From an uncultured Porphyromonadaceae bacterium (GTDB taxonomy: Bacteria > Bacteroidota > Bacteroidia > Bacteroidales > Muribaculaceae): a stretch of 50,581 bases of DNA. The notes under the pieces are model-generated. The model had not been told where the DNA came from and made no database searches. It worked only from the letters and a program-made list of their open reading frames with translations. The stretch covers positions 1 to 50,581 of the forward strand of contig CAMNRO010000016.1 of assembly GCA_946553045.1 (NCBI GenBank), given 5' to 3'. The translations under genes and the position numbers were made by a program. Of the stretch, positions 43,668-50,581 are shown one piece after another. Numbering within the stretch: the first letter of the stretch is position 1; every line of letters starts with the position of its first letter.

Positions 43668-44450
43668 ATGACTAAAAATCTTCTCCTTGTTTTATCTGTA
43701 TTTATAGTTCTGCCTTTGTATGCATATTCGCAATCCCGAGATTCTGTTGATACGCTGGAGGTTGAGCCGGACAGATTATATGCAGTTCACTGGAATGTTT
43801 CATTTACGCCTGTGGTGAGTACAGGCCGCTCTACTATGGAAGTGCTTGAGCCGATGATTGCTGCAATGCGGCTCATAATACCGCAAGAATATATTCAAAT
43901 GCCATTCTCTATGCTTTGCGAACACGAAAACAGCACAGAGGAAGAAATTGCCAAGGTTTGCGATTTCATGTCGCGCACGGCGCTGCCGGCGCCATACGAA
44001 TGGTTCTGGGGAGTGAATGACGACAGAACTCTGGTTTTCGGAATTAAGAATACTACCGATACCTTTACTGCCACGGTTGCGGAAGCATCTGTGTTTATGG
44101 AACCTGTGTATGGCGATATGCCCGTAGTCGCTTTCCGACTCGACAACGGAGAGGAAACCGAAGTTTCGAAAGCATTCGAGGATTTCACGGCAAGAAATAT
44201 AGGGAATGCCATCGCAACAGAAATCAACGGTATATTTATAATGGCCCCAAAACTCAATTCGTCTATCGAAGGCGGAAGCTTCCAGGTCGTAAATATATCT
44301 AATTCGATAATAAACAAACTCTTCAGCCAGCTCACCCCTGCGCCCGCCATCGCCACGCAAATTGAGAAAATTATCGAGCTTCAGCGCTATAATACAGACA
44401 AAAAAGCGATAGAGGTGTGTTTGGCAGCTCTATCGCTTTATAAAAACTGA
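43668..44450 (+). CDS. Periplasmic protein with SecD P1-head-like domain
   Basis: 260 residues with a signal peptide (about 1-21). Residues about 150-212 show a pattern like the P1 head of SecD: MPVVAFRL, FEDFTARNIGNAIATEING, APKLNSSIEGGS. In SecD this periplasmic domain captures translocating protein. The rest of SecD (RND-type membrane helices) is absent. The N-terminal 140 residues are not recognised. It follows the activase gene by 11 nt. Its last codons also contain a hairpin (44403-44439) that terminates the opposite strand. Function is unknown. Confidence 0.7.
   Translation: MTKNLLLVLSVFIVLPLYAYSQSRDSVDTLEVEPDRLYAVHWNVSFTPVVSTGRSTMEVLEPMIAAMRLIIPQEYIQMPFSMLCEHENSTEEEIAKVCDFMSRTALPAPYEWFWGVNDDRTLVFGIKNTTDTFTATVAEASVFMEPVYGDMPVVAFRLDNGEETEVSKAFEDFTARNIGNAIATEINGIFIMAPKLNSSIEGGSFQVVNISNSIINKLFSQLTPAPAIATQIEKIIELQRYNTDKKAIEVCLAALSLYKN
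44400..44439 (-). terminator. Terminator inside a convergent gene
   Basis: A perfect 12-bp stem (44403-44414 with 44428-44439) is followed on the minus strand by TTTTTT (through 44400). It ends the GLPGLI/barrel transcript 50 nt after that gene's stop, yet lies within the last codons of the SecD-like gene on the plus strand. Confidence 0.65.
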
Positions 44451-44488
44451 TTAGACTCTTAGGATTTATTTGAGGAATTTGTTGGGGA

Positions 44489-45331
44489 TTAGTAGTCGGT
44501 TTCGAGGGCGTAGCGGTCGCGGAGCCAGGGTTTCTTTTCTTTGTCGTTGTTCTCGAAACGGACGCTTGAGCCGAACCGGGCTTTTATCATGGCTTCGCGG
44601 TTGGTGGCATAGTGTTCTTCGTCTTTGAGGGCCTTTTTGCGGTCGATTTTAGAGTATGATTCGGGGGAATATACGGGCCGGATAGCTGTGTCGACGGCTT
44701 CGAGGCCGGTGGCGAAGACGGTGATGTCGTTGTCGCTCTCGGCACCGAGTATGAGGCCGGGCAGACCCTGGAATTTCCAGGGGCCGTCCTGGACGGGTAT
44801 TTCGGGCGTGAACCATACGCGCCAGTTGCGGCCATGGTAGTTGGTGCGGGCCATCACGCACTCGTAGTTCAGTATCGTTCTGGTGGAATCTCCTTCGATT
44901 TCCCATTCGATTTCGCCGAAGGGCTCGGTGTAGACGCCGTTTTCGCCGCCCCAGCTGTCGTAGACCTTCATTTCGTTTTTAGAGAAGTCTTTGATGATGT
45001 ATGTGTCGATTTTTTTATGAGGAGCGTTGCCTTTGGTCATGTCGATGGTTATGGAGCCGTCGGCACCATGGCTCATCCATGCCGCCATCTGGATTTCACG
45101 CAGTTTTTTCTTGCCTTCGGGTGTTGAGGTCATCGAGTCGCAGTACTGGCTTTCTTCGTTGAAGTATTTTGAGCCGTCCTTGCCGGTGAGCAGTGTCATT
45201 TTTTTTGTTCCGAGTTTGTCGTCATCAGAATAGCTGTGTCTTGTTTCCTCGAAGGCTACTTTGACGGAGGCTTTCTGCGCGAATGTAGACGCGGGAATGA
45301 TGAATGCGAGAATGAGCAACAGTTTTTTCAT
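44489..45331 (-). CDS. GLPGLI-family secreted protein
   Basis: 280 residues from the ATG at 45331, with a signal peptide (about 1-18, ending FAQ). The family motif is present as FQGLPGLILG, in the usual context after WFTPEIPVQDGPWKF. GLPGLI proteins are Bacteroidetes proteins of unknown role, often encoded next to a TonB-dependent-receptor-like barrel, as here. It starts 2 nt after the barrel gene's stop and ends in a shared terminator. A function in uptake or envelope processing is inference. Confidence 0.9.
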   Translation of the reverse strand: MKKLLLILAFIIPASTFAQKASVKVAFEETRHSYSDDDKLGTKKMTLLTGKDGSKYFNEESQYCDSMTSTPEGKKKLREIQMAAWMSHGADGSITIDMTKGNAPHKKIDTYIIKDFSKNEMKVYDSWGGENGVYTEPFGEIEWEIEGDSTRTILNYECVMARTNYHGRNWRVWFTPEIPVQDGPWKFQGLPGLILGAESDNDITVFATGLEAVDTAIRPVYSPESYSKIDRKKALKDEEHYATNREAMIKARFGSSVRFENNDKEKKPWLRDRYALETDY

Positions 45332-45333
45332 AT

Positions 45334-47922
45334 TTATTTCTTTAGGGATATTGAAATCAGAAATTCGCGGCCGCGGAGCCAGCGTTTGGACTCGAACGAG
45401 CTGACTGTGCTGTAGCTTGTGTAGCTGTATGTGCGATGGTCGAAGATATTGTTCATACATGCGCTGAGTTCGAGGCGCTTGCTGAGTTTGAAGAGTAGCT
45501 TGGTGTTGAGAAGAAAGGCGTTTTTATAGCGGTCGGCGCTTATTTCGTTGCGGTAGTGCTCGCCGGCGATGTTCCATTCCCATTTTTTGTGGGGAAGAAG
45601 ATTGAGCGACAGTGAGTTTTCCATGCTTGAGAGCCAGTCGGCATGCAGGCCGTTCATTGCAAGGTTGCTTGAGGCGAAATCGAAGCTGTAGTCGATGTTG
45701 AACCATCTGACAGGGCTGGCATTGAGCGATAAGCCGATATTCCACGATGTGCCGACAGAGGCTACAGGCTCGCGCTCGGATATGAGCCTGGATTCGTTGC
45801 GACTGAAGCTTCCTTTGATGTTGACGCTGCCGCGGAGCATGTCGATGGCTTTGCCTATGTCGGCACTTGCCATAAGGCGCTTGCTGTCGCTCTTTGCGGC
45901 GGAGTATGAATAGACGATGTAGTCGCCGTAGAGCTGCTGCTCCATGGTGTATGGCACATGCGACCACGACCGCAGCACGAGGGCATTGGCGAAGAGGCCA
46001 TGGCGAGTGTGCTTGTACGCAAGGCTGGCAGATACGTTCTGTGAACTTGTGTTGTAAAAGTTATCGACGCCTTGGCGGAATGTGCGGTAGTCGGTCATGA
46101 TGAAGCCAGGCTGCACCAGATTGAGGTTCATCGGCGAGCGGCCAAGACCGCCGCGGAGATAGACTGTCAGGCGGTTGTTGGGCTTCCAACGCATTGCGAG
46201 CGATGGCGAGAAGTAGCCTTCCGAGCGGTTTGCGATGGCCTTGTCGAAGTTGTAGTAGCTGTAGCTCAGCGGCAGGTCGAGTGTCAGATTCACGCGGTTG
46301 AGCCAGTATTCGAACTTCGGTGTGGCATAGACGGTGAAGTAGTTGGTGTTTAGGATATTATTTAATGACTCCACTGAGTTGGGGCTATTCGGAGACTCGT
46401 CGGCACTGGAATCCATGGAGCGGAGATAGCCTTTTATGCCGGCTTCGAGGCTGAGGGTGATTCCTTTTATGACGAAGGCATAGGCGGCGCTTTCGTTGGT
46501 GTAGAATGCGTGTTCGCCGACGTGCTGGCGTCTGTCCCCACGGGCCGTCTGCACGGTAAGTGTCTGTGGAAGCGATTCCCATTCGTTTGTGCTCTTGAAG
46601 GTTACGAGGTGCTTGTCTTTGAATCGCTTGATGATTTTGAAATCGTTGTTGATATAGTAGTCGGGTAGGGTAGCTTGCTGGGTATTTGGCAGGGAGCCTG
46701 TGGCAATGATGTCGATGTCGTTCCAGTCGATGTTGGTCTTCAGGGTATTGTTTATGAAAGCCGTCTTTCTGTTCATCTCGTAGATGAGTTTTGCCGAGAG
46801 GGAATGCGAGTGCTCGGTGCCGTGGCGGTCTTCGGTGACTATGCGGTCGCCGTCGTTGAGAAAATATGTGGTTATGTTTGCGGCGGAGGCTGTCACGCGG
46901 TTGAAAGAATAGTCTATCTGGGCCTTGAACTCGCCGTTTTTCAGTTTCCATAGATTGTTGGTGGAAATGAGTGCCGAGCGGTTGAACAGTGTTCGACGCG
47001 AGTTGAGCGAGGGCACTCCCGGCAGAGAGAGGCTGACACTGGACGTAAGCGATGTCGAGCGTCGTCCGCTTAAAAAATCGCGCGACTGCCACGAAAGGTC
47101 CTCACCCGTATTGTTGCTGCGGAAGGTAGTGATGTTCTGAAATGACGACATTATCGCCATTGCGAAAATCTGACCGTTCCAGAGCAGTCCGTCGGGTTGC
47201 GCGGAATAGCCGATGCCGGCGTTGCCGTGTACGCTCCATGTGGCTTTGGCCTTGTTCTTGAGTCTTAGGTTTATGGCGGCTTTGTCGGAGAAGCTGATGC
47301 CCGACAGAACCTGGAGCGGCTGATGGTTTTCCATGACTTCGACGGCGCCGACGTCGTCGTGGCGGATTCCCTGTGTGGCAATGCCGTATTTGCCGCCGAG
47401 GAGGTCGGAGCCTTCGATATAGAATTTGTTGATGGATTCGCCCTGATACTTGATTTCGCCTGATTTATTGACGTTGATTCCCGGCATACGCTTGAGAACA
47501 TCGCCTATGCTGCGGTCCTGTGCCTGAGCGAACGAACCGACGGAGTAGGTGATAGTATCGCCCTGCTCTCGTATTTTTTCGGATTTCACCGCGACTTCCT
47601 TTAGGACCAGCGATTCGGGTTCGAGGAAAATTTTAAGGGGCGATTTTGCTTCTTTAAGCGGTAAAATTTGCTTGGCAAAGCTTATCATGGACACCTCGAG
47701 GGTCATATCTTCATTTGCGGCAAGAGTTATGGAAAATGAGCCGTCTGTTTTGGTGGATGTGAATTTTTTTATCTTGCCCTCTGCATTTTTTATTACAACC
47801 GAAGCGCCGGGGAGCGGATTGCCATTGTCTTTTTCGACAACGATGCCGCTTACTGTAGTCTGTGCCCTGACAGATAGCGCAGTCACCAGCATAATTATTA
47901 TTGTAATAAAAAAATTTTTCAT
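45334..47922 (-). CDS. TonB-dependent-receptor-like outer-membrane barrel
   Basis: 862 residues: signal peptide (about 1-20), a carboxypeptidase-regulatory-like beta-sandwich (about 22-105; TVSGIVVEKDNGNPLPGASVVI), a plug-like domain (about 115-230; DVLKRMPGINVN, INKFYIEGSD), then a large C-terminal beta-barrel rich in aromatic alternation. It resembles SusC-type or outer-membrane-beta-barrel proteins paired with GLPGLI proteins. No SusD is adjacent. The promoter contains a 10-bp perfect inverted repeat, so expression is probably under repression or activation by an unknown regulator. Confidence 0.88.
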   Translation of the reverse strand: MKNFFITIIIMLVTALSVRAQTTVSGIVVEKDNGNPLPGASVVIKNAEGKIKKFTSTKTDGSFSITLAANEDMTLEVSMISFAKQILPLKEAKSPLKIFLEPESLVLKEVAVKSEKIREQGDTITYSVGSFAQAQDRSIGDVLKRMPGINVNKSGEIKYQGESINKFYIEGSDLLGGKYGIATQGIRHDDVGAVEVMENHQPLQVLSGISFSDKAAINLRLKNKAKATWSVHGNAGIGYSAQPDGLLWNGQIFAMAIMSSFQNITTFRSNNTGEDLSWQSRDFLSGRRSTSLTSSVSLSLPGVPSLNSRRTLFNRSALISTNNLWKLKNGEFKAQIDYSFNRVTASAANITTYFLNDGDRIVTEDRHGTEHSHSLSAKLIYEMNRKTAFINNTLKTNIDWNDIDIIATGSLPNTQQATLPDYYINNDFKIIKRFKDKHLVTFKSTNEWESLPQTLTVQTARGDRRQHVGEHAFYTNESAAYAFVIKGITLSLEAGIKGYLRSMDSSADESPNSPNSVESLNNILNTNYFTVYATPKFEYWLNRVNLTLDLPLSYSYYNFDKAIANRSEGYFSPSLAMRWKPNNRLTVYLRGGLGRSPMNLNLVQPGFIMTDYRTFRQGVDNFYNTSSQNVSASLAYKHTRHGLFANALVLRSWSHVPYTMEQQLYGDYIVYSYSAAKSDSKRLMASADIGKAIDMLRGSVNIKGSFSRNESRLISEREPVASVGTSWNIGLSLNASPVRWFNIDYSFDFASSNLAMNGLHADWLSSMENSLSLNLLPHKKWEWNIAGEHYRNEISADRYKNAFLLNTKLLFKLSKRLELSACMNNIFDHRTYSYTSYSTVSSFESKRWLRGREFLISISLKK

Positions 47923-47941
47923 AGAATTTGGTTTACGACAA

Positions 47942-47973
47942 CAAAATTATTGCCGATTAATGAAATCGGCAAT
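47942..47973 (-). promoter_or_regulatory. Promoter with palindromic operator
   Basis: On the minus strand, ATTG (47970-47973; one mismatch), a 20-nt spacer and TAATTTTG (47942-47949). A perfect 10-bp inverted repeat (47949-47958 and 47964-47973, spacer 5 nt) fills the space between the boxes. A dimeric regulator bound there would block or alter polymerase binding. Confidence 0.55.
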
Positions 47974-48034
47974 AGAAGAAGTTTTAAATAAACTTAAATG
48001 TTAGTTGTAGTCGGCTCCGTCAGTGCCGGTGTTT

Positions 48035-50200
48035 TCATCGGCGCACGGCGATTTTATATGTTTTGTCGGCGCTGCGGACAATGTAGATACCATCGGGCAG
48101 GGTGATGGTTTGATGAGCCTGAACGCTGGCTGTCGTTTTTCCGTCGACGCCGTAGATAGTCATGTCGGTCTTGGCCGTGACCGTGTTGCCTGCAATTACG
48201 ATAGGCATTTCATCGGAGCTGATGATACCGTCGATTCCCGAGAGGTCTTTCTCAATTATATTTGAAAATTTTTTCCAGTAGTCATTGCTTTTGTAAGCCT
48301 CGAGACTGCCGGTGGGAACATAAACTGTGGCGTTGTAGTTGCTGAAAGTGGCGGTAGTGGATACTATGTCGAATGTGGGAGGCACCGGATTGTGGCTTGT
48401 GATTGTGGTAAGCGGTGCGCCGTTGAAGGCTTTTTTGTCGAGCAGTCTGAGGCTGGCGCCGAGTTCGATTTCGGTAAGCGCGGCGCAGTCCTGGAACGCC
48501 GAACGGCCGATTTCGGCGACAGATTCGTCGATCACAGCCTTGGTAATCAGTGTGTAGTTGTAAAATGCGAAATCATTAATGCTTTCACGACCTTCGGGCA
48601 CGCATATGTTTTCTATGAGATTGTCGCCGGCATATAGCTTGGCACCGTAGCTGAGAGGGTTTGAGAGCGCTGTTTCGAAGCCGTTGTCGAGCCAAGCCTC
48701 GAGCGAGGGGCAATGGACCTCGGCGAGGGCCGTGCAATTGCGGAATGCTCGGCCGCCGATGGCTGCCACGCTACCGTGGAAGTCGACTCTGCGGAGAGAG
48801 GCGCAGTTCATGAAAGCCTGCTGACCGATAGAACGGACTGAGGCCGGAATGGTGACTTCGGTGAGCCGTGAATAGTTGGCAAAACTGTTTTCACCGATCT
48901 TAGTTGCTACTTTTGGTAAGTCCAGCGATGTGAGTAGCTGTCCGTCGATATAAAGGTCGGCGCCGCAGTTCAGTGGGTTGGCATCGGCGTCTTCGAAGTC
49001 TGTTTTAGACCAGTCGACGATGTTGCCGCATTTTACGGTCTTGATTTTCGGACAAGATGCGAAAGCGTCGTAGCCCACCCAGCTTACGTTTGCGCCGAAA
49101 TTGACCTCTTCAAGAGCCGACATGTAGCTGAAAAGTTCGGGAGAAACCGTTTTCATACCATCACCTATAGTGAGGCGTGCAAGGCTTTTGTTGCTCGAAA
49201 ATACATTGTCGTTTTTTTGGGTAGTAGTGATGCTGCGGCCTATATAGAGCTCAGTCATAGGGTCGTTGGCAAAGGGGGCATAGCCAAGTTCGAGGGTCGT
49301 GTCGCCGTCGTCGAAGCGTACTGATTCCAGGCCGAGGCAGTTATAAAAGGCGTATTGTTCCAATTTTACCACATTTGCCGGTATTCTGAGATTTTTGATG
49401 GCCGGGCATTCTGCGAAAGCCGAATAAGCGATGGCGAGTTGGCCCGAGCCGAAGTCGATATCGGCGAGAGACGTGCATTTTTCGAATGCTTTTTCGTCGA
49501 TGGTCGTTATTTTGTTGAGATTGAGGCTTGAGAGTGTCTGACAGTTGTTGAATGCACGCTTACCGATGGTGCGGAGTGTCGGTGGGAATTCTATGGACGC
49601 GAGAGCCTTGCAGCGTGCGAATGCGTCGTCGCCGATTGTCGTTAGGCTGTTGCCGAGTTTGATTTCGCGAAGTTTCGAACAACCGGAGAATGCGTTTTTT
49701 TCTATGGTCGTGACTGTAGATGGCAGAGTTATTGTTTCGATGTCAGTCCCGGCAAAGGTTGTGGCGCCGATGGTGGTGATGTTGCCTGTCAGTTCTATTT
49801 CCTTTATCGAAGTGCTTGCGAAAGCTCCTATGCCTAATTCGCTGATGTCGGCCGGCAGAGTGATGTCTTTCAGGTTTATGCACTCTGAGAAGGCATAGTT
49901 GCCGATTCTGATGATAGAGGATGGGAGTATGGCTTCTTCTATTCCCTCGCAGGTGGAGAAAGCGCTGTTACCGATTTCGGTTACGGTATAATACTTGTTT
50001 TCGACGCAAATAGTTGCCGGAATATCGACTGTGCCTTTTATGTCGGAGTAGTTGAATCCGGTGTTATCGCGATGATGGGTGACGGCGGCGGTGTTTGCGC
50101 TGCTGTCGAGCTTGTAGAAGAGGCCGGCGACTTCTGCGACTTCTGCCTTTGCCAGCAAGGATATCATTGCGAATGATAGAAGGAAATATGTTCGTTTCAT
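48035..50200 (-). CDS. Leucine-rich-repeat protein with T9SS sorting tail
   Basis: 721 residues: signal peptide (about 1-19), then many BspA-like LRR_5 repeats (units such as IGNSAFSTCEGI, IGKRAFNNCQTL and IGGRAFRNCTAL, about 23 residues each) from about residue 70 to 620. The C-terminal about 75 residues form a T9SS type A sorting-domain pattern: a strand with IYGVDGK, then LPDGIYIV, then KTYKIAVRR. It is a likely T9SS cargo shown at the surface or released, perhaps for host or glycan contact. A structured leader with a terminator lies upstream and no other promoter was seen close to the start. Confidence 0.9.
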   Translation of the reverse strand: MKRTYFLLSFAMISLLAKAEVAEVAGLFYKLDSSANTAAVTHHRDNTGFNYSDIKGTVDIPATICVENKYYTVTEIGNSAFSTCEGIEEAILPSSIIRIGNYAFSECINLKDITLPADISELGIGAFASTSIKEIELTGNITTIGATTFAGTDIETITLPSTVTTIEKNAFSGCSKLREIKLGNSLTTIGDDAFARCKALASIEFPPTLRTIGKRAFNNCQTLSSLNLNKITTIDEKAFEKCTSLADIDFGSGQLAIAYSAFAECPAIKNLRIPANVVKLEQYAFYNCLGLESVRFDDGDTTLELGYAPFANDPMTELYIGRSITTTQKNDNVFSSNKSLARLTIGDGMKTVSPELFSYMSALEEVNFGANVSWVGYDAFASCPKIKTVKCGNIVDWSKTDFEDADANPLNCGADLYIDGQLLTSLDLPKVATKIGENSFANYSRLTEVTIPASVRSIGQQAFMNCASLRRVDFHGSVAAIGGRAFRNCTALAEVHCPSLEAWLDNGFETALSNPLSYGAKLYAGDNLIENICVPEGRESINDFAFYNYTLITKAVIDESVAEIGRSAFQDCAALTEIELGASLRLLDKKAFNGAPLTTITSHNPVPPTFDIVSTTATFSNYNATVYVPTGSLEAYKSNDYWKKFSNIIEKDLSGIDGIISSDEMPIVIAGNTVTAKTDMTIYGVDGKTTASVQAHQTITLPDGIYIVRSADKTYKIAVRR

Positions 50201-50247
50201 AAGATCGGTTAGTCTTTAAGCTCCAAGGCTTTTGGAATGTAATAGGT

Positions 50248-50283
50248 ATAAAAAAGAAACGTGAGCCGAACTATGCCACGTCT
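50248..50283 (-). terminator. Terminator in the LRR-gene leader
   Basis: A 7-bp stem (50257-50263 with 50277-50283; one G-T pair) is followed on the minus strand by CTTTTTT. It lies 48 nt before the LRR gene, so it could end a separate small RNA or attenuate the gene. Confidence 0.6.
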
Positions 50284-50460
50284 AAACTGAGGGTTCTGGT
50301 AAACCTGTGATACTGATATGGAAATAGCAGCCCACGCTATATGCGCGAGAACCACTATGCCATCTCTTGTATCACGTTCAATTTACCAGATTTTCAGTTT
50401 ACAAGATACGCATAACGCTTCTTAATGTTTCAAATGTCGTTGCAGTCATATGGACTACGG
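50257..50460 (-). ncRNA. Structured leader or small RNA upstream of the LRR gene
   Basis: From the start site predicted near 50457-50460 the minus strand carries a short ORF (50399-50449), then a long imperfect hairpin, then the terminator. The hairpin is formed by 50283-50290/50394-50401, 50295-50303/50382-50390 and 50307-50313/50369-50375, with further weak pairing inside. A GGCATAGT sequence occurs twice, once in the hairpin loop and once in the terminator loop. The 381 nt between the LRR start and the window end hold nothing else I can support. Attenuator and free RNA are both possible. Confidence 0.5.
50399..50449 (-). CDS. Putative leader peptide
   Basis: A 16-residue ORF (MTATTFETLRSVMRIL) starts 15 nt after the end of the -7 box, the same short spacing as thrC and the GH43 gene in this window. 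Its TAA forms the first bases of the long hairpin. Four Thr residues are present but no clear run of one amino acid. Translation is inferred only from position. Confidence 0.3.
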   Translation of the reverse strand: MTATTFETLRSVMRIL

Positions 50461-50463
50461 CGG

Positions 50464-50496
50464 CAAATTTACGAACTTTTATATGAATCATTCAAT
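50464..50496 (-). promoter_or_regulatory. Promoter of LRR leader unit
   Basis: On the minus strand, ATTG (50493-50496; one mismatch), a 21-nt spacer and TAAATTTG (50464-50471; full match). It points to the LRR gene, about 260 nt downstream. Confidence 0.5.
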
Positions 50497-50581
50497 GTTT
50501 ATTGTTAAAAATTATCGTAATCATCGTTGAAAAATTCCGATAAGAAGTGCAACGGGCATTTTCTCACTCCTCCTCAGGGGA

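Overview
The window looks like a chromosomal segment of a gut Bacteroidales bacterium, probably Muribaculaceae (S24-7). I base this on a complete PorP-GldKLMN type IX secretion (T9SS) core plus PorQ, a secreted protein with a T9SS-type C-terminal sorting domain, a GLPGLI/TonB-plug-like pair, short class I IlvC next to an acyl-ACP thioesterase, and many promoters of the Bacteroidetes type (TTTG, 19-22 nt, TAnnTTTG). The family assignment is inference. I saw no tRNA, rRNA, CRISPR array, prophage or intact insertion sequence.

Layout. 1-450: no convincing gene, but a perfect minus-strand promoter (292-323), a strong terminator (17-55) and end-to-end pairing between them suggest an undescribed structured RNA. 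451-4281 (+): thrC, a small unknown protein, an acyltransferase and a nitrilase-type amidase with overlapping ends, then an unknown secreted protein. 4351-11309 (-): a long compact run of panC, panD, ffh, folD, capA-like, tRNA methyltransferase, CPBP protease and esterase. 11388-11721: a MITE-like palindromic element fitted between the panC promoter and the stop codon of a GH43 lipoprotein gene. 12821-18950 (+): the T9SS core. 19022-22713 (+): MFS transporter, an HMA-AraC fusion regulator, an unknown protein and a Sel1-repeat protein, ending in a stop codon that overlaps that of nrdG.

22710-25475 (-): nrdG and nrdD (anaerobic ribonucleotide reduction) with hairpins between the genes and in the leader. 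25735-31735 (-): ftsY, rimO, isochorismate synthase and two SGNH hydrolases, tightly packed. 31864-33251: a small membrane protein and surE, divergent. 33252-33528: bidirectional terminator and a possible small RNA. 33529-36883 (-): porQ, cmk, ispH, DEDDh exonuclease and a small lipoprotein. 36947-42890 (-): the isoleucine/valine operon ilvD-ilvB-ilvN-thioesterase-ilvC. 43033-44450 (+): an orphan glycyl-radical-enzyme activase and a periplasmic protein with a SecD P1-head-like domain. 44489-47922 (-): GLPGLI protein and a large outer-membrane barrel, behind a promoter that contains a perfect palindrome. 48035-50200 (-): a leucine-rich-repeat protein with a T9SS sorting tail, preceded by a leader made of a short ORF, a long imperfect hairpin and a terminator.

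How the parts fit: the Gld/Por proteins form the T9SS motor and ring, PorQ belongs to the outer-membrane attachment machinery, and the LRR protein at the right end is a plausible cargo. The rest is mostly housekeeping (SRP and its receptor, folate, pantothenate, isoprenoid, branched-chain amino acid and nucleotide metabolism). The best candidates for something undescribed are the two structured RNA units at the window ends (about 17-286 and 50248-50460) and the MITE-like element at 11388-11721.
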